Shown here: piece by piece, positions 16,718-25,354 of the stretch
Layout: each line of letters starts with the position of its first letter
Position numbering within the stretch: position 1 is the first letter of the stretch
Assembly (NCBI RefSeq): GCF_011602485.2
Contig: NZ_CP050022.2
Location: 4,856,001 to 4,920,000 of the forward strand
Length of the DNA stretch: 64,000 nt
Origin: Bradyrhizobium sp. 1(2017)
GTDB taxonomy: Bacteria; Pseudomonadota; Alphaproteobacteria; Rhizobiales; Xanthobacteraceae
Reading direction: 5' to 3'
Program-made: the position numbers and the translations under genes
Notes under the pieces: generated by a model
Databases searched by the model: none
Told to the model about the DNA's origin: nothing
Seen by the model: only the letters and a program-made list of their open reading frames with translations

Positions 16718-17020
16718 ATGAAGTACAAGGACTTGCTCACGGGATTCATCAGGCTGCACATTCTGCACCACGCCGCGGAAGATGAAATCTACGGCCAGTG
16801 GATGATCGAAGAGCTGGCTCGCCACGGCTACAAGCTCAGCCCCGGGACGCTCTACCCGCTGCTTCATGGCATGGAGCGGAAAGGCTATCTGCGGTCGCGC
16901 AAGGAGCATCCCGGACGAACCGCGCGCACCCTCTATCGGGCGACGCCGCTCGGAAAGCGCGGACTCGCGTTGGCCAAGTCGCGGGTCATGGAGTTCACCG
17001 GCGAGGCCATAAAGAAATAG
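16718..17020 (+). CDS. PadR-family transcriptional regulator
   Basis: A 100-residue PadR winged helix: FIRLHILHHAAEDEIYGQWM, the recognition part SPGTLYPLLHGMERKGYLRS, and the wing TLYRATPLGKRGLALAKSRV. It is short and lacks the long C-terminal dimer domain, as in subfamily s1/s2 PadR. GAGGAC precedes the ATG. Palindromic sites at its own start and at 18601 suggest it controls itself, the multicopper oxidase and the chromate transporter. Inducer unknown. Confidence 0.9.
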   Translation: MKYKDLLTGFIRLHILHHAAEDEIYGQWMIEELARHGYKLSPGTLYPLLHGMERKGYLRSRKEHPGRTARTLYRATPLGKRGLALAKSRVMEFTGEAIKK

Positions 17021-17029
17021 CCGATCGCA

Positions 17030-18463
17030 TCATGCGTATGTGATCAGCCCGGCGAAGCCTTCGTCCATGTGGTCTTGATGATGGCAGTGAAACAAGGTCG
17101 GTCCGGGGTCGTCGGCGACGAAATCGACCTCGGCCGTCGAGTATCTGGGCAAGCTGATCGTGTCTTTGATCACCCCGGACGTCGGCTTGTCGCCGACCTT
17201 CGTGATCTCGAACGAATGGCGATGCAGGTGTACGGGATGCTCGTCGCCGCTGTCGTTGTTCAGCACCAGGCGGTACCGCTTGCCTCTGAGGACGGTGAAG
17301 AGCGGATTCGTGTCCGGCCAGGATTTTCCGTTGATGGTCCAGCGATTGTAACCGCCTCTGCCGCCAGGGATCTTCTCGAACTTCAACCCGATCGTCTCGT
17401 CAGGCGCGGCGGCCGGCACATCGGGACGCCCGAACGCGGTGTAGTCCCAATTGGATTTCGCCGGCGCCCAGGTTGGCTCGCCGCTGCGGCCGGCGTATTC
17501 GACGACCACGCCCATTCCCATGTTGCGGTCCTCATCCGCCGTCGAGCCGAAGACCCAGACTCCGGGATTGTTCATCTCCACGATCACGTCGGCGCGCTCG
17601 GCGACGTCGAGTTTCAGGATATCGACAGTCGCGGTGGTCGGGACCGGATTGCCGTCGAGTGACAGCACCTTGAAGCGATGTCCCGGCAGCGCGAGCGAGA
17701 TGCCCATATTGCCGCTGGCGTTGAGCACCCGGAAGAGCACGCGCTCGCCTTCGCGCACTCGGATCGGCTCTCCATGGCCAAGCATGCGATCGCCGAGGGT
17801 TGCTGCGTGATACATGACCTCCAGTCCATTGTCCGGCGGCGGGCCTTTCTTGATGTCCTGCATGCTGACCCAGTGACCGTCCCAGTGGTGAGCGGCGAGC
17901 AGCACCTCCCGGTCGTAGCCGCCGGGATTGCCGGCGGCGGGCTCCACGATGAGGAATCCGAACTCGCCGGTATAGGTGCTCTTGTTGAGGTCGGTCATCG
18001 CCATCGCGTGGCTGTGATACCAGCGGGTCCCAGCCGGCTTCGCAACGTATTCGTAGGTCAATGATTTGCCGGGCTCGATGATCGGCGAGCCTTCTTCCGT
18101 CGCTCCGTCCTGCTGCGAAGGGATCATCAGGCCGTGCGAGTGAACCAGATTGGGATAGCCGGAAGCGTTGGTGACTTCGATCCGCACCGGCTGGCCTTCC
18201 TTGACCCGCAGCGCGGGCCCGGGAACAACGCCGTTGTAGGCGGTGGTCTTGATGACCTTCCCGGGCGCGATCTCGAGCGAGATCGGCGCGATGCTGATCT
18301 TGTAGTCAGCCCTCTCCTTCGGCAACGCTTGGGCGCGAACGAGCGGGAGGGCCTTGGCGGTCACGAGCGAGAATGCACCGGCCCGCGCGCCGCGAAGCAG
18401 GGTTCGCCGGCTGACAAGCAACTGTCTCCGAGGGATGTCTCCGCGTCGATCACTCTTCGCCAT
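17030..18463 (-). CDS. Tat-exported multicopper oxidase
   Basis: A 477-residue periplasmic multicopper oxidase. The N-terminus has a twin-arginine signal (SRRTLLRG followed by a hydrophobic stretch). Copper ligands are complete: LVHSHGLM, WYHSHAMA, HPVHLHRHSF and LFHCHHQDHMDEGF (types 1, 2 and 3). Start ATG at 18463 has AAGGAGG nine bases upstream; a longer frame upstream is non-coding. No methionine-rich insert of CueO type is seen, so metal specificity is open. Convergent with padR; divergent from the chromate transporter across the palindrome at 18601. Confidence 0.92.
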   Translation of the reverse strand: MAKSDRRGDIPRRQLLVSRRTLLRGARAGAFSLVTAKALPLVRAQALPKERADYKISIAPISLEIAPGKVIKTTAYNGVVPGPALRVKEGQPVRIEVTNASGYPNLVHSHGLMIPSQQDGATEEGSPIIEPGKSLTYEYVAKPAGTRWYHSHAMAMTDLNKSTYTGEFGFLIVEPAAGNPGGYDREVLLAAHHWDGHWVSMQDIKKGPPPDNGLEVMYHAATLGDRMLGHGEPIRVREGERVLFRVLNASGNMGISLALPGHRFKVLSLDGNPVPTTATVDILKLDVAERADVIVEMNNPGVWVFGSTADEDRNMGMGVVVEYAGRSGEPTWAPAKSNWDYTAFGRPDVPAAAPDETIGLKFEKIPGGRGGYNRWTINGKSWPDTNPLFTVLRGKRYRLVLNNDSGDEHPVHLHRHSFEITKVGDKPTSGVIKDTISLPRYSTAEVDFVADDPGPTLFHCHHQDHMDEGFAGLITYA

Positions 18464-18575
18464 CGCTCTGACCTCCTTCGGAGGCCATGAGTAACACCAG
18501 TCGATCGTCCCGCGACAGCCGGACGAGCAGTCTCCGCCAACAAAAGAAGTTGAGTTGGGGAAGTTCGCATTAGCT

Positions 18576-18617
18576 GGAACCAACGCGAGAGTCGCCCCTT
18601 TTATCGAAATTCGATAA
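18576..18617. promoter_or_regulatory. perfect 17-bp palindrome, candidate PadR operator
   Basis: TTATCGAAATTCGATAA (18601-18617) has perfect 8-base arms round a central base. It lies between the divergent multicopper oxidase and chromate transporter and is matched by a 14/17 copy at the padR start. Directly to its left GGAAC-N16-CCTT (18576-18600) is a weak EcfG-like promoter pointing toward the transporter. Confidence 0.6.
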
Positions 18618-18654
18618 GCGTTAGTACGCAACGATGCTGTGCGAAGGAAAAGTT

Positions 18655-19869
18655 ATGAGCGACGACGCGATTGAGGAGAGCAAGAGCGCCACCTCGCCTG
18701 CCGAACTGCTCCTGATCTTCCTCAAATTGGGACTGACCTGCTTCGGCGGTCCGATCGCTCACATCGGCTACTTCCGCGACGAGTTCGTCCTGCGGCGGAG
18801 GTGGATCGACGAGCACGCCTTCGCGGATCTCGTAGGGTTGTGTCAATTCCTGCCGGGCCCGGCCAGCAGCCAGGTCGGCTTCTCGATCGGATTGATGCGG
18901 GCCGGTTATCTGGGCGCGCTCGCAGCCTGGATCGGATTCACCCTGCCCTCGGCCGTGATCCTCGTCCTGTTCGCCTACGGCGCCAGCGAACTAAGCGGGC
19001 CGGTTGGCGCCGGCCTGCTCAACGGGCTCAAGCTGACCGCGGTCGCCATCGTGGCGCAGGCGGTCTGTGGCATGGCGCGCAACCTTTGTCCCGACCACGA
19101 GCGCGCGTCGATCGCGGTTGTGGCGGCATTGATCATCCTCTTCAGCACGGCTTCGGTCGCCCAGATCGGCGCAATCGTTCTCGGCGGGCTCGCCGGCCTG
19201 TGGTTGTGCCGCAGCGAGGCGCCGACACCGTCCGGACACGTTGAAATCCGGGTGTCGCGGACCGTGGGCCTGATCACGCTCGGGATGTTCTTCGTCCTGT
19301 TGGCGGGGCTGCCGGCGCTGCGGGGCCTGACATCATCCACGGGCATCGCTCTGTTCGACGCGTTCTATCGCTCCGGCGCGCTTGTCTTCGGCGGTGGCCA
19401 CGTCGTGTTACCGCTGCTGCGTGAGGCCTTCGTTGCACCAGGCTGGTTGAGCGACGACGCCTTCCTCGCAGGCTACGGCGCCGCCCAGGCGGTGCCGGGC
19501 CCGCTCTTCACCTTCGCGGCCTATCTCGGCACCGTGGTCTCTCCGGAGCCGCACGGGCTCGCCGGCGCGGCGCTCGGCCTCATCGGCATCTTCCTGCCCG
19601 GGATTCTGGTCCTGCTCGGCGCTCTACCGTTCTGGGACTCGTTCCGGAGGCGCGCCGGCGCCCAGTCCATGATGCGGGGTGTCAACGCCGCCGTGGTCGG
19701 CGTGCTGGGCGCTGCGCTGTATGATCCGGTGTGGACGACGAGCGTGCATTCGCCACGTGACTTCGGCATCGCTCTTGTCGGCTTCGTCCTGCTGGTCGCC
19801 TGGCGTGCCCCTCCGCTCATCGTCGTCGCCTTCAGCGCTGCCGCGGGCATGGCGATGACGCTTGTGTGA
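18655..19869 (+). CDS. chrA: ChrA-type chromate transporter
   Basis: A 404-residue inner-membrane protein of the CHR family, bidomain (long-chain) type: the motif LGLTCFGGPIAHIGYFRDEF with WIDEHAFADLVGLCQFLPGP in the N-half and its counterpart SGALVFGGGHVVLPLLREAF with FLAGYGAAQAVPGPLF in the C-half. About ten hydrophobic spans. Start ATG 18655 has AAGGA about eight bases upstream. Exports chromate, or sulfate in some relatives. Preceded by a palindrome that probably puts it under PadR with the multicopper oxidase. Confidence 0.92.
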   Translation: MSDDAIEESKSATSPAELLLIFLKLGLTCFGGPIAHIGYFRDEFVLRRRWIDEHAFADLVGLCQFLPGPASSQVGFSIGLMRAGYLGALAAWIGFTLPSAVILVLFAYGASELSGPVGAGLLNGLKLTAVAIVAQAVCGMARNLCPDHERASIAVVAALIILFSTASVAQIGAIVLGGLAGLWLCRSEAPTPSGHVEIRVSRTVGLITLGMFFVLLAGLPALRGLTSSTGIALFDAFYRSGALVFGGGHVVLPLLREAFVAPGWLSDDAFLAGYGAAQAVPGPLFTFAAYLGTVVSPEPHGLAGAALGLIGIFLPGILVLLGALPFWDSFRRRAGAQSMMRGVNAAVVGVLGAALYDPVWTTSVHSPRDFGIALVGFVLLVAWRAPPLIVVAFSAAAGMAMTLV

Positions 19870-20343
19870 CTTCAGGCCCACATAGTTCGTCTCGCTAAAG
19901 CCGGATGATGCGGGGCCGCCGATCTCTACGCTGGGCTATGCCTCGTTCCTCTCGTGAGCAGTCGCCGATTCTTCTTGGCAGGAGATAGATTCAAAGAAGA
20001 CTGCAACGGTTGTGAGCCCCACAAGATCAAGCGGGGAGATTGGCTGGACATTCCCTGCGGGCAACGATGTGGAAATGGAATCATCGAGGAAATCCATTCC
20101 GTATCAATGGCTTATTTCGATTGGTGCGCTCGGAGGGCGTTCGCATTTTCTGCGATTTCAATGGTTTATTCGAGCAATCTCGATCGAAAGGTTCATTTCG
20201 ACCCCAATGGGATCCTTTCAGCTCTGGGTGCTCGGCCATGCACTCGAATGTCCCGTTCGGCTCTAGGGAACCCAAGGCGGAGCCCGCCAACCTTCCATTA
20301 ACCATGCAGCGCCAACCTCTCCTCCAAACAAAGGGAGTCGCAG
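19870..20343. other. 474-bp interval holding the left end of the island
   Basis: No convincing gene. It is less GC-rich than the surroundings and contains the 16-bp copy of the tRNA-Leu 3' end (20122-20137) flanked by imperfect direct repeats of the form ATCAATGGCTTATTTCGA (20103 onward) and TTCAATGGTTTATTCGA (about 20157 onward), possibly recombinase arm sites. Confidence 0.5.
20122..20137. repeat. att-like copy of tRNA-Leu 3' end (distal)
   Basis: TGGTGCGCTCGGAGGG, identical and in the same orientation as 26899-26914. It is not part of a tRNA here: the following bases do not continue a T arm. Marks the distal boundary of the island. Confidence 0.7.
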
Positions 20344-20499
20344 ATGGCGATGTTTCGAATTCTGCTGGCCGATGGCGAGCGGAACCTGAAGACCGACCAA
20401 AGCTCTGAACGAAGACTCAGCACGCAGCGCCGCCGAGAAATGGTTCGACGGCGCTCGTTGGCGCATCGTCGCGATCCGACGCTTGTCCGACTGACCTGA
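20344..20499 (+). CDS. possible 51-residue basic protein
   Basis: ATG at 20344 follows AAGGGAG with six-base spacing. The product starts MAMFRILLADGERNLKTDQS and ends with an arginine-rich tail (RRREMVRRRSLAHRRD). The ribosome binding site is good, but the short length and biased tail make this tentative. It lies just inside the left boundary of the island. Confidence 0.35.
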   Translation: MAMFRILLADGERNLKTDQSSERRLSTQRRREMVRRRSLAHRRDPTLVRLT

Positions 20500-20578
20500 T
20501 CACGATCGGCACTAGCCATGGCTTGAACGGTCCACACGACTCACGCCAAATCCGCCGCACGGGGGATATTGAACGATT

Positions 20579-20761
20579 ATGCACCAGCGCCTGCACGACC
20601 TTCCGCTCGAAGGATTCGCAATCATTGTCGATGGCCACGCCAAAACGACCTTCTCCACCAGAGAAGGCGCACACAGAGCGGCCATCGAGCTGAAGGACCG
20701 GTTTCCTGCCATTCAAATCAAGGTCTACGACGCTGCGGCAAGGCAGGCCGAATTCACCTGA
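20579..20761 (+). CDS. small hypothetical protein
   Basis: A 60-residue protein, MHQRLHDLPLEGFAIIVDGH, then AKTTFSTREGAHRAAIELKD and FPAIQIKVYDAA: a beta-hairpin, helix, beta-strand layout seen in small rhizobial proteins in which GxxK and FP..QVKVYDA are conserved. The ribosome binding site is weak (GGGGGA at about 15 bases). Immediately followed by the inverted-repeat-rich segment. Function unknown. Confidence 0.5.
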   Translation: MHQRLHDLPLEGFAIIVDGHAKTTFSTREGAHRAAIELKDRFPAIQIKVYDAAARQAEFT

Positions 20762-20774
20762 CCATATCGGATTT

Positions 20775-21085
20775 CCTAGTCTTGTAGGACGGTTGCGCAT
20801 GCAACCGGACTAGGCCCGCGCCGATGAGCGGGGGAAGGCAGTCAAGGGCGCCGCTTGCGGCGCTTGCATGGCCCTTGACTGCCGTGGGGTCGCAGACCCC
20901 AACCGCGTGCGCCGCAGGCGCATCGCCCGATGAGATGGCACCCGCAAGAGCGTGAGCATAGCGACGTCCTCGCGATGGCGAGGGCGGCACGCGGGACCGA
21001 GTGCAGCGACGAGACCGGTTAATAGCGGCACCCGGGACAGGGGCAGTGATAGCGATCGCCGAAGACGAGCCCCTTTCCCGAGTGC
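20775..21085. other. inverted-repeat-dense segment, candidate structured RNA
   Basis: Almost every base lies in a possible helix: CCTAGTC/GACTAGG (20775/20808) enclosing GGTTGC/GCAACC; CCCGC/GCGGG (20815/20828); 13-base arms GGCAGTCAAGGGC (20837) / GCCCTTGACTGCC (20871); GGGGTC-GCA-GACCCC (20886); TGCGCC-GCA-GGCGCA (20908 on); CATCG/CGATG (20921/20928); CCCGC/GCGGG (20941/20991) enclosing CCTCGC/GCGAGG (20968/20978); and GCACCCGGGA/TCCCGAGTGC (21028/21076) enclosing AGGGGC/GCCCCT. No protein-coding character. The whole gene-free stretch is 20762-21332; from 21086 to 21332 nothing was recognised. Confidence 0.45.
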
Positions 21086-21332
21086 CCCCGGCGAGGAGCT
21101 CAATATTCCTTGCGCGAAGGATCAAAGCCCGAAAGGCAGAGACAAGTTGGCCTCGGTAAGTGCAGCGCTGAGAGTCCGGCCGCTTCTCGCGCGCGCCCTC
21201 TCTAGAACGATGCTCTCCCTTATCCGCTGGTGCACAGCCCAGCCAGCCAGCTTTGCACGAAATCTTCGAAGCTCACGGTCCCCATTGTGCGTTTTGCGGC
21301 AGTCGGCAGACATTTAATGTGCAAGCCTGGAA

Positions 21333-22160
21333 TCATGGGAAGTCGTTTAGGCGAGGCCTATCCACGCCGACCTGATCGAAGATGGTCTCGAAGAATTGGA
21401 GCAAGAACTTCCTCTGGGTTTCCGCGTCGTCACTCTTGAGCAGGCGACGAAACTTCACGTTATCGTACATCGTACCCGCAGATTTGGCGGGACCGTAGTC
21501 GGTTGCCACGATCAGCTCCCAACCCTTCACGCCCACCATGCCGGCTTCAACCGTTACTGGCAGCGAGACGCCTGAAACCTTCTGGATGAATTCGAGGTAC
21601 AGCGGGAGCGACGCCATATAGACCTGCTCAATGACGTTCTGATAGATCATATTCCGATTGTCGCGCTGGCCTTGCCTAAGAACCGTGACGTTGACGCCCC
21701 AAAGCTCACCGTTGCGAAATGCCTGGGACACGCTGTCCAGATATCCCGAGGTGCCGTTACCGCGCATGTCGAAGATGCAGGCGCCGTCTTCGTTGGTCCG
21801 CTGTGTCCCGCCGTGAGACTTTCCGAAGTTACCCAGCATATGGACTTTCTGCAGCAGATCATTCTCCCGCAGCGGCCTGGGCAGCTCCACGGTCGGGATG
21901 ACTCGGAGGTAAAATGCCGAGATGTGCTCAAGATAAAACTCGATGCGGTCCTGCGTTTCACCGACAGCGCCGAGGATCGACCTTGGCGGGAAGAAGAAAG
22001 CGTCTGAGCTGGCGGGCTTCCGCTCCGGGAATGGCTTGGTCGTCTCCGGCACAGCCAGAAAATCACGGAGGGCTTTGACGAAGTCTCCGGCGAGCTTGGT
22101 GCGGGCAGCTTTGATCTCCGCCGCGGTTGCGCCTTCATTCAGCTTGTAGGTGACAGCCCA
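21333..22160 (-). pseudogene. C-terminal fragment of a schlafen/AlbA_2-like protein
   Basis: The frame encodes KLNEGATAAEIKAARTKLAG, then RRIEF-like helices and the segment GYLDSVSQAFRNGELWGVNV, ending DVGVDRP. The Q-x-FRNG-x-x-x-VN stretch is what I know from the C-terminal part of putative DNA-binding AlbA_2 / schlafen-type proteins. Open frame continues upstream of the GTG at 22052 to about 22160 where it meets a DUF4420 fragment in another frame; the whole N-terminal half is absent. Probably a decayed defence-type gene. Family assignment is moderate. Confidence 0.5.
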
Positions 22161-22735
22161 TCGCCTGGTCCTGTCGATACCTCAACGAGCCTGATGTGGA
22201 GCAGGTCAAGCCGCCGAAGGCCTGCTGCATCAAGCTGGTCGAGCGCAGAGATCGTGATGGAAGACGAAGGCCCGAGTCCGGCTTTCACTTCGAGAGCGTG
22301 GCCGTTGCTCTGGAAGTCGTGCAAGCCATCGTTGGGCGATTGCCAAGCCGCCAGGCTGTACGGGTCGACAGCGAGCAGCTGCTCCAGAACAAGAAGCTCG
22401 CCCATCAGGCCGATTGTTTCCGACCTTGACAGTCCATCGCGCCGATCTCGAAGAAACTGTCGCCAGGCATCCAGCCGGGCGAGAAATTGTGCCAAGGCGT
22501 CTGCCGTCCCGGCCTGTGCCGCGGCAGACACGACATCTGCGCAGATCGTCGAAAAAAGGTCACGTCGGCTGCTGTCCTCCAAAGAGAGAACGAGAAACGG
22601 TCCGGATTCGTCGGGGACAGTGTTCAGTCGCATTCCGCCAAGTTCGAACAGGGCATCGGCAGCCAGGGTGGTCTGCAGCATTAGGCAGGGAGCGCTATCG
22701 CTGGCTCGCATCCCGGCGAGGATAGCCAATGCTCG
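22139..22735 (-). pseudogene. internal fragment of a DUF4420 PD-(D/E)XK protein
   Basis: About 195 residues including FLRDRRDGLSRSETIGLMGE (acidic helix), then HDFQSNGHALEVKAGLG, which is the D-x(n)-E-V-K nuclease-like core of DUF4420. These proteins are part of Z1-domain / AIPR defence clusters. The N-terminal about 40-50 residues and the C-terminal third are missing; there is no proper start (only TTG). The right end merges with an MBL gene and the left with the AlbA-like fragment, so it is a piece left between two rearrangement joints. Confidence 0.6.
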
Positions 22736-23235
22736 GCGTCTCGACGATCGACGTAAACCAATGCTTTCGGAAAGATTCGTTTCCCCGCGACCGTCAGTCC
22801 TCCGGAGTGGTCGCCATGAATGTGAGTCAATAGGATTGCGTCGATCTTGTCCGGATCATACCCAGCCGCGCGCATATTGCTTACGAGCCGCCCTGACCGT
22901 TCACCGAAGAGGGCGCCCGCCCCGGTGTCGACAAGTATCCTTCTTGCTCCGGTGTCTACCAGAAAACAGTTGATCGAAACCTCTGTCGGAAGCTCTTCGT
23001 GCGATGCAGCGAAAGCTGCGCTTACTTCGCTCGACTTGCTCATGATTTTTGGAAGATCGCGGGAAGCCGTCCCGTCCGACAGAGCTGTGATCCGAAACTC
23101 ACCGATCCGAAGACGATAGAAGCCGGGAGCCTGCTGATCCACCCAGCCGCCCAGCTGCGGCTCGTCCGATTTGGCAGCCGTTATCGACAGCGCGATTAGG
23201 GCGGCGCACGCCAAAGATCTCAACCCGAGGTTCAT
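22681..23235 (-). pseudogene. MBL-fold hydrolase, truncated at C-terminus
   Basis: A 184-residue product with signal peptide (LACAALIALSITAAKS) and the metallo-beta-lactamase metal motif THIHGDHSGG. Full-length relatives have about 310-330 residues; here similarity stops near DAEHWLSS and the frame runs 15 codons into DUF4420-derived sequence. The later His/Asp metal ligands are lost, so it is probably inactive. Start ATG 23235 with AGGAG upstream. Divergent from the wHTH-ATPase gene, a pairing that is usual for its family. Confidence 0.75.
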
Positions 23236-23356
23236 CAGTCGCTGCTCCTCTTGTTCAAATTGATGAACTACCGCGAAATAAGTCCGGAGCGCTTGCTTTA
23301 TCCCGTAAGAGCTTTAAGTCCGTGATAAACTTCCTGAGGAATTCTGAGAGAAGCTC

Positions 23357-25171
23357 TTGGAACCGGAGCGACCTTTGATCGGACGAGTTCAGTCGCTTGT
23401 GTATACGTCAGGCGCCTGGGAGATCGATCTCTCCATGCGAGAGTTGAGATTGCACGGCTCTCGCGTTCCGGTCGGAAGCCGCGCATTCGACATCGTCGAA
23501 ACGCTTCTCCTGGCGGGCGGTGAACTCGTCAGCAAGCACGAACTGATGCGAAGAGTTTGGTCTGGGCTCTTCGTTGAGGAGAACACTCTTCAGTTTCACA
23601 TCTCGGCAGTACGGAAGGCACTCGGGAGGGACCGTAATTTTCTGAAGACCGAGTCCGGTCGAGGCTACCGGCTGACCGGTACATGGACGCCTCGCCCACC
23701 GACGAGTTCTGCGCGCGGCAGCATAGGTCAAGCGTCCGAGTCACCCTTTACGACAAACTTGCCCGTGCCGGTTTCGGCTCTTATTGGTCGAGAGTTAGAA
23801 TTGAACCAATTGTGCGCGGCTCTGTCTCATCATCGCACAATTACTTTGACTGGCCCGGGAGGCATAGGCAAGAGCGCATTGGCGATGGAAATTGGCCGCA
23901 CTGTCTTCCCATCGTTCCACGGCGATTGCATGCTGGTCGAACTCGCATCGCTGATGGACGCAAATCTTCTTGCGTCTGCCGTCTCTCATGCCCTCGGTCT
24001 CCGGCTAGGAGGGGACGAGATCTCGTTTGAGGCCGTCGCCCGCGCGATTGGTAAGAAGCAAGCGATTCTCATCCTCGACAACTGCGAACATCTGATCGGC
24101 GCTGCTGCGACGTTTGCTGATACGATTGTCCGCATGTGTCCCGCGGCTTCCATCTTGGCGACCAGCCGCGAGGCGCTGCGAATTGAAGGAGAGTACGTCT
24201 ATAGCGTCCCGCCGCTCGAGGTGCCCCCACAGGACTGCGACAAGACGGACCGCGCCGAGGAGTATGGCGCGGTACAGCTTTTCCTCACCAGAACGCGCGC
24301 AGGCCAATGTCGCATCGCGACCGAAAAGTCTCAGCTCGGGAAGGTCGCGGAGGTCTGTCGCAGCCTTGATGGTATTCCTCTCGCGATTGAGTTTGCCGCA
24401 GCACGAGCCGCAACGTTGGGCTTAGACGCGCTAGCCGCCAGGCTTGGCGATCGCTTCAAATTGCTCACTTCTGGTCATCGGACTGCCCTCGCGAGACATC
24501 AAACGCTGCGCGCGACGCTAGATTGGAGCTATGACTTCCTGACCAGACAGGAGAGGCGTCTTCTGCAACGACTAGCGATCTTCGCTGCAGGCTTTACGCT
24601 GGACGCAGCGATTTATGTGATGAGCGACACTGACCTCGATGATGCAGAGATAATTGAACAACTCTCAAATCTTGTCGCGAAATCGCTCGTGATGGTCGAC
24701 GGCTCGACGCGATGGCGATTGCTGGAGACAATAAGGGCCTACGCCCTTGAGAAGGCTGCCGGCTCCGGAGAGGCCGAACTTGGCGCCAAATACCACGCAA
24801 AATACTTCCAGCAGGCATTCTCGTCACCGAAGTCCGATCTCCACTCGAGCCCCGGAGCTTTAGAGGTCGACGCCGATGTCAAAGAACTCGACAATGTTCG
24901 TGTTGCGCTCGACTGGTCATTCTCAGTAGGCGGAGATGAATGGATTGGTATTAGATTGACGGCTGGGTATGCGCCGATCTTGTTGCGGCTCGCATTGATG
25001 ACCGAGTGCCGAGATCGTGCAACGCGCGCGCTGTCCAGCCTTCGGGCCATGTCGCGACGAGACGAGCGCTTAGAAATGGAGCTGCGTATCGCGCTCGGGA
25101 CCACCCTCGTCTTTACGATGGGATCCGTCGAAGCGGCAAGCCGGCGCGAATGCTGTCGTGGTCGATGGTGA
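23357..25171 (+). pseudogene. wHTH - NB-ARC ATPase regulator, truncated at C-terminus
   Basis: 604 residues: OmpR-type winged helix (about 22-107; GSRAFDIVETLLLAGGELVS, RRVWSGLFVEENTLQFHISA) then a STAND/NB-ARC ATPase (Walker A TGPGGIGKS at 165-173; Walker B AILILDNCEHL; SLDGIPLAIEFAAAR). Relatives carry a long C-terminal TPR region, reaching 900 or more residues. Here it stops at FTMGSVEAASRRECCRGRW after joining unrelated sequence. TTG start is assumed (weak GAGAGAAG upstream); other TTG/GTG starts are possible. Likely non-functional as a sensor because the TPR part is missing. Confidence 0.75.
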
Positions 25172-25295
25172 AGGCCATATTCGGATCGTGCTAACGGCAG
25201 GTCCCACGCTGATCGAACGCGCCGGCAATGGCGACGAGGTTTGGAAACCCTCCGAAGCGCTACAGCGGTACCTGAAAAGCACCGAAAGCGGGTGA
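25137..25295 (+). pseudogene. C-terminal fragment of an unidentified gene
   Basis: In the frame after the truncation of the ATPase gene, the bases encode ANAVVVDGEGHIRIVLTAGP, then EVWKPSEALQRYLKSTESG and a stop. This looks like a natural protein C-terminus but I do not recognise the family. There is no start codon arrangement. It supports a deletion joint at about 25135. Confidence 0.35.
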
Positions 25296-25354
25296 AACGC
25301 ACCTTATGCAATTGATGCGGAGTCACCGCATCGCTAGACTCCGAGCATTGGTCC

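Noticed and set aside
19954..20408. Overlapping frames of 115 and 122 codons near the island's left end
   Set aside because: No ribosome binding sites, codon use unlike neighbours, and they span the att-like repeat and its flanking direct repeats.
21122..21313. 63-codon minus-strand frame in the island
   Set aside because: Basic, low-complexity product with no ribosome binding site; no similarity to any family I know.
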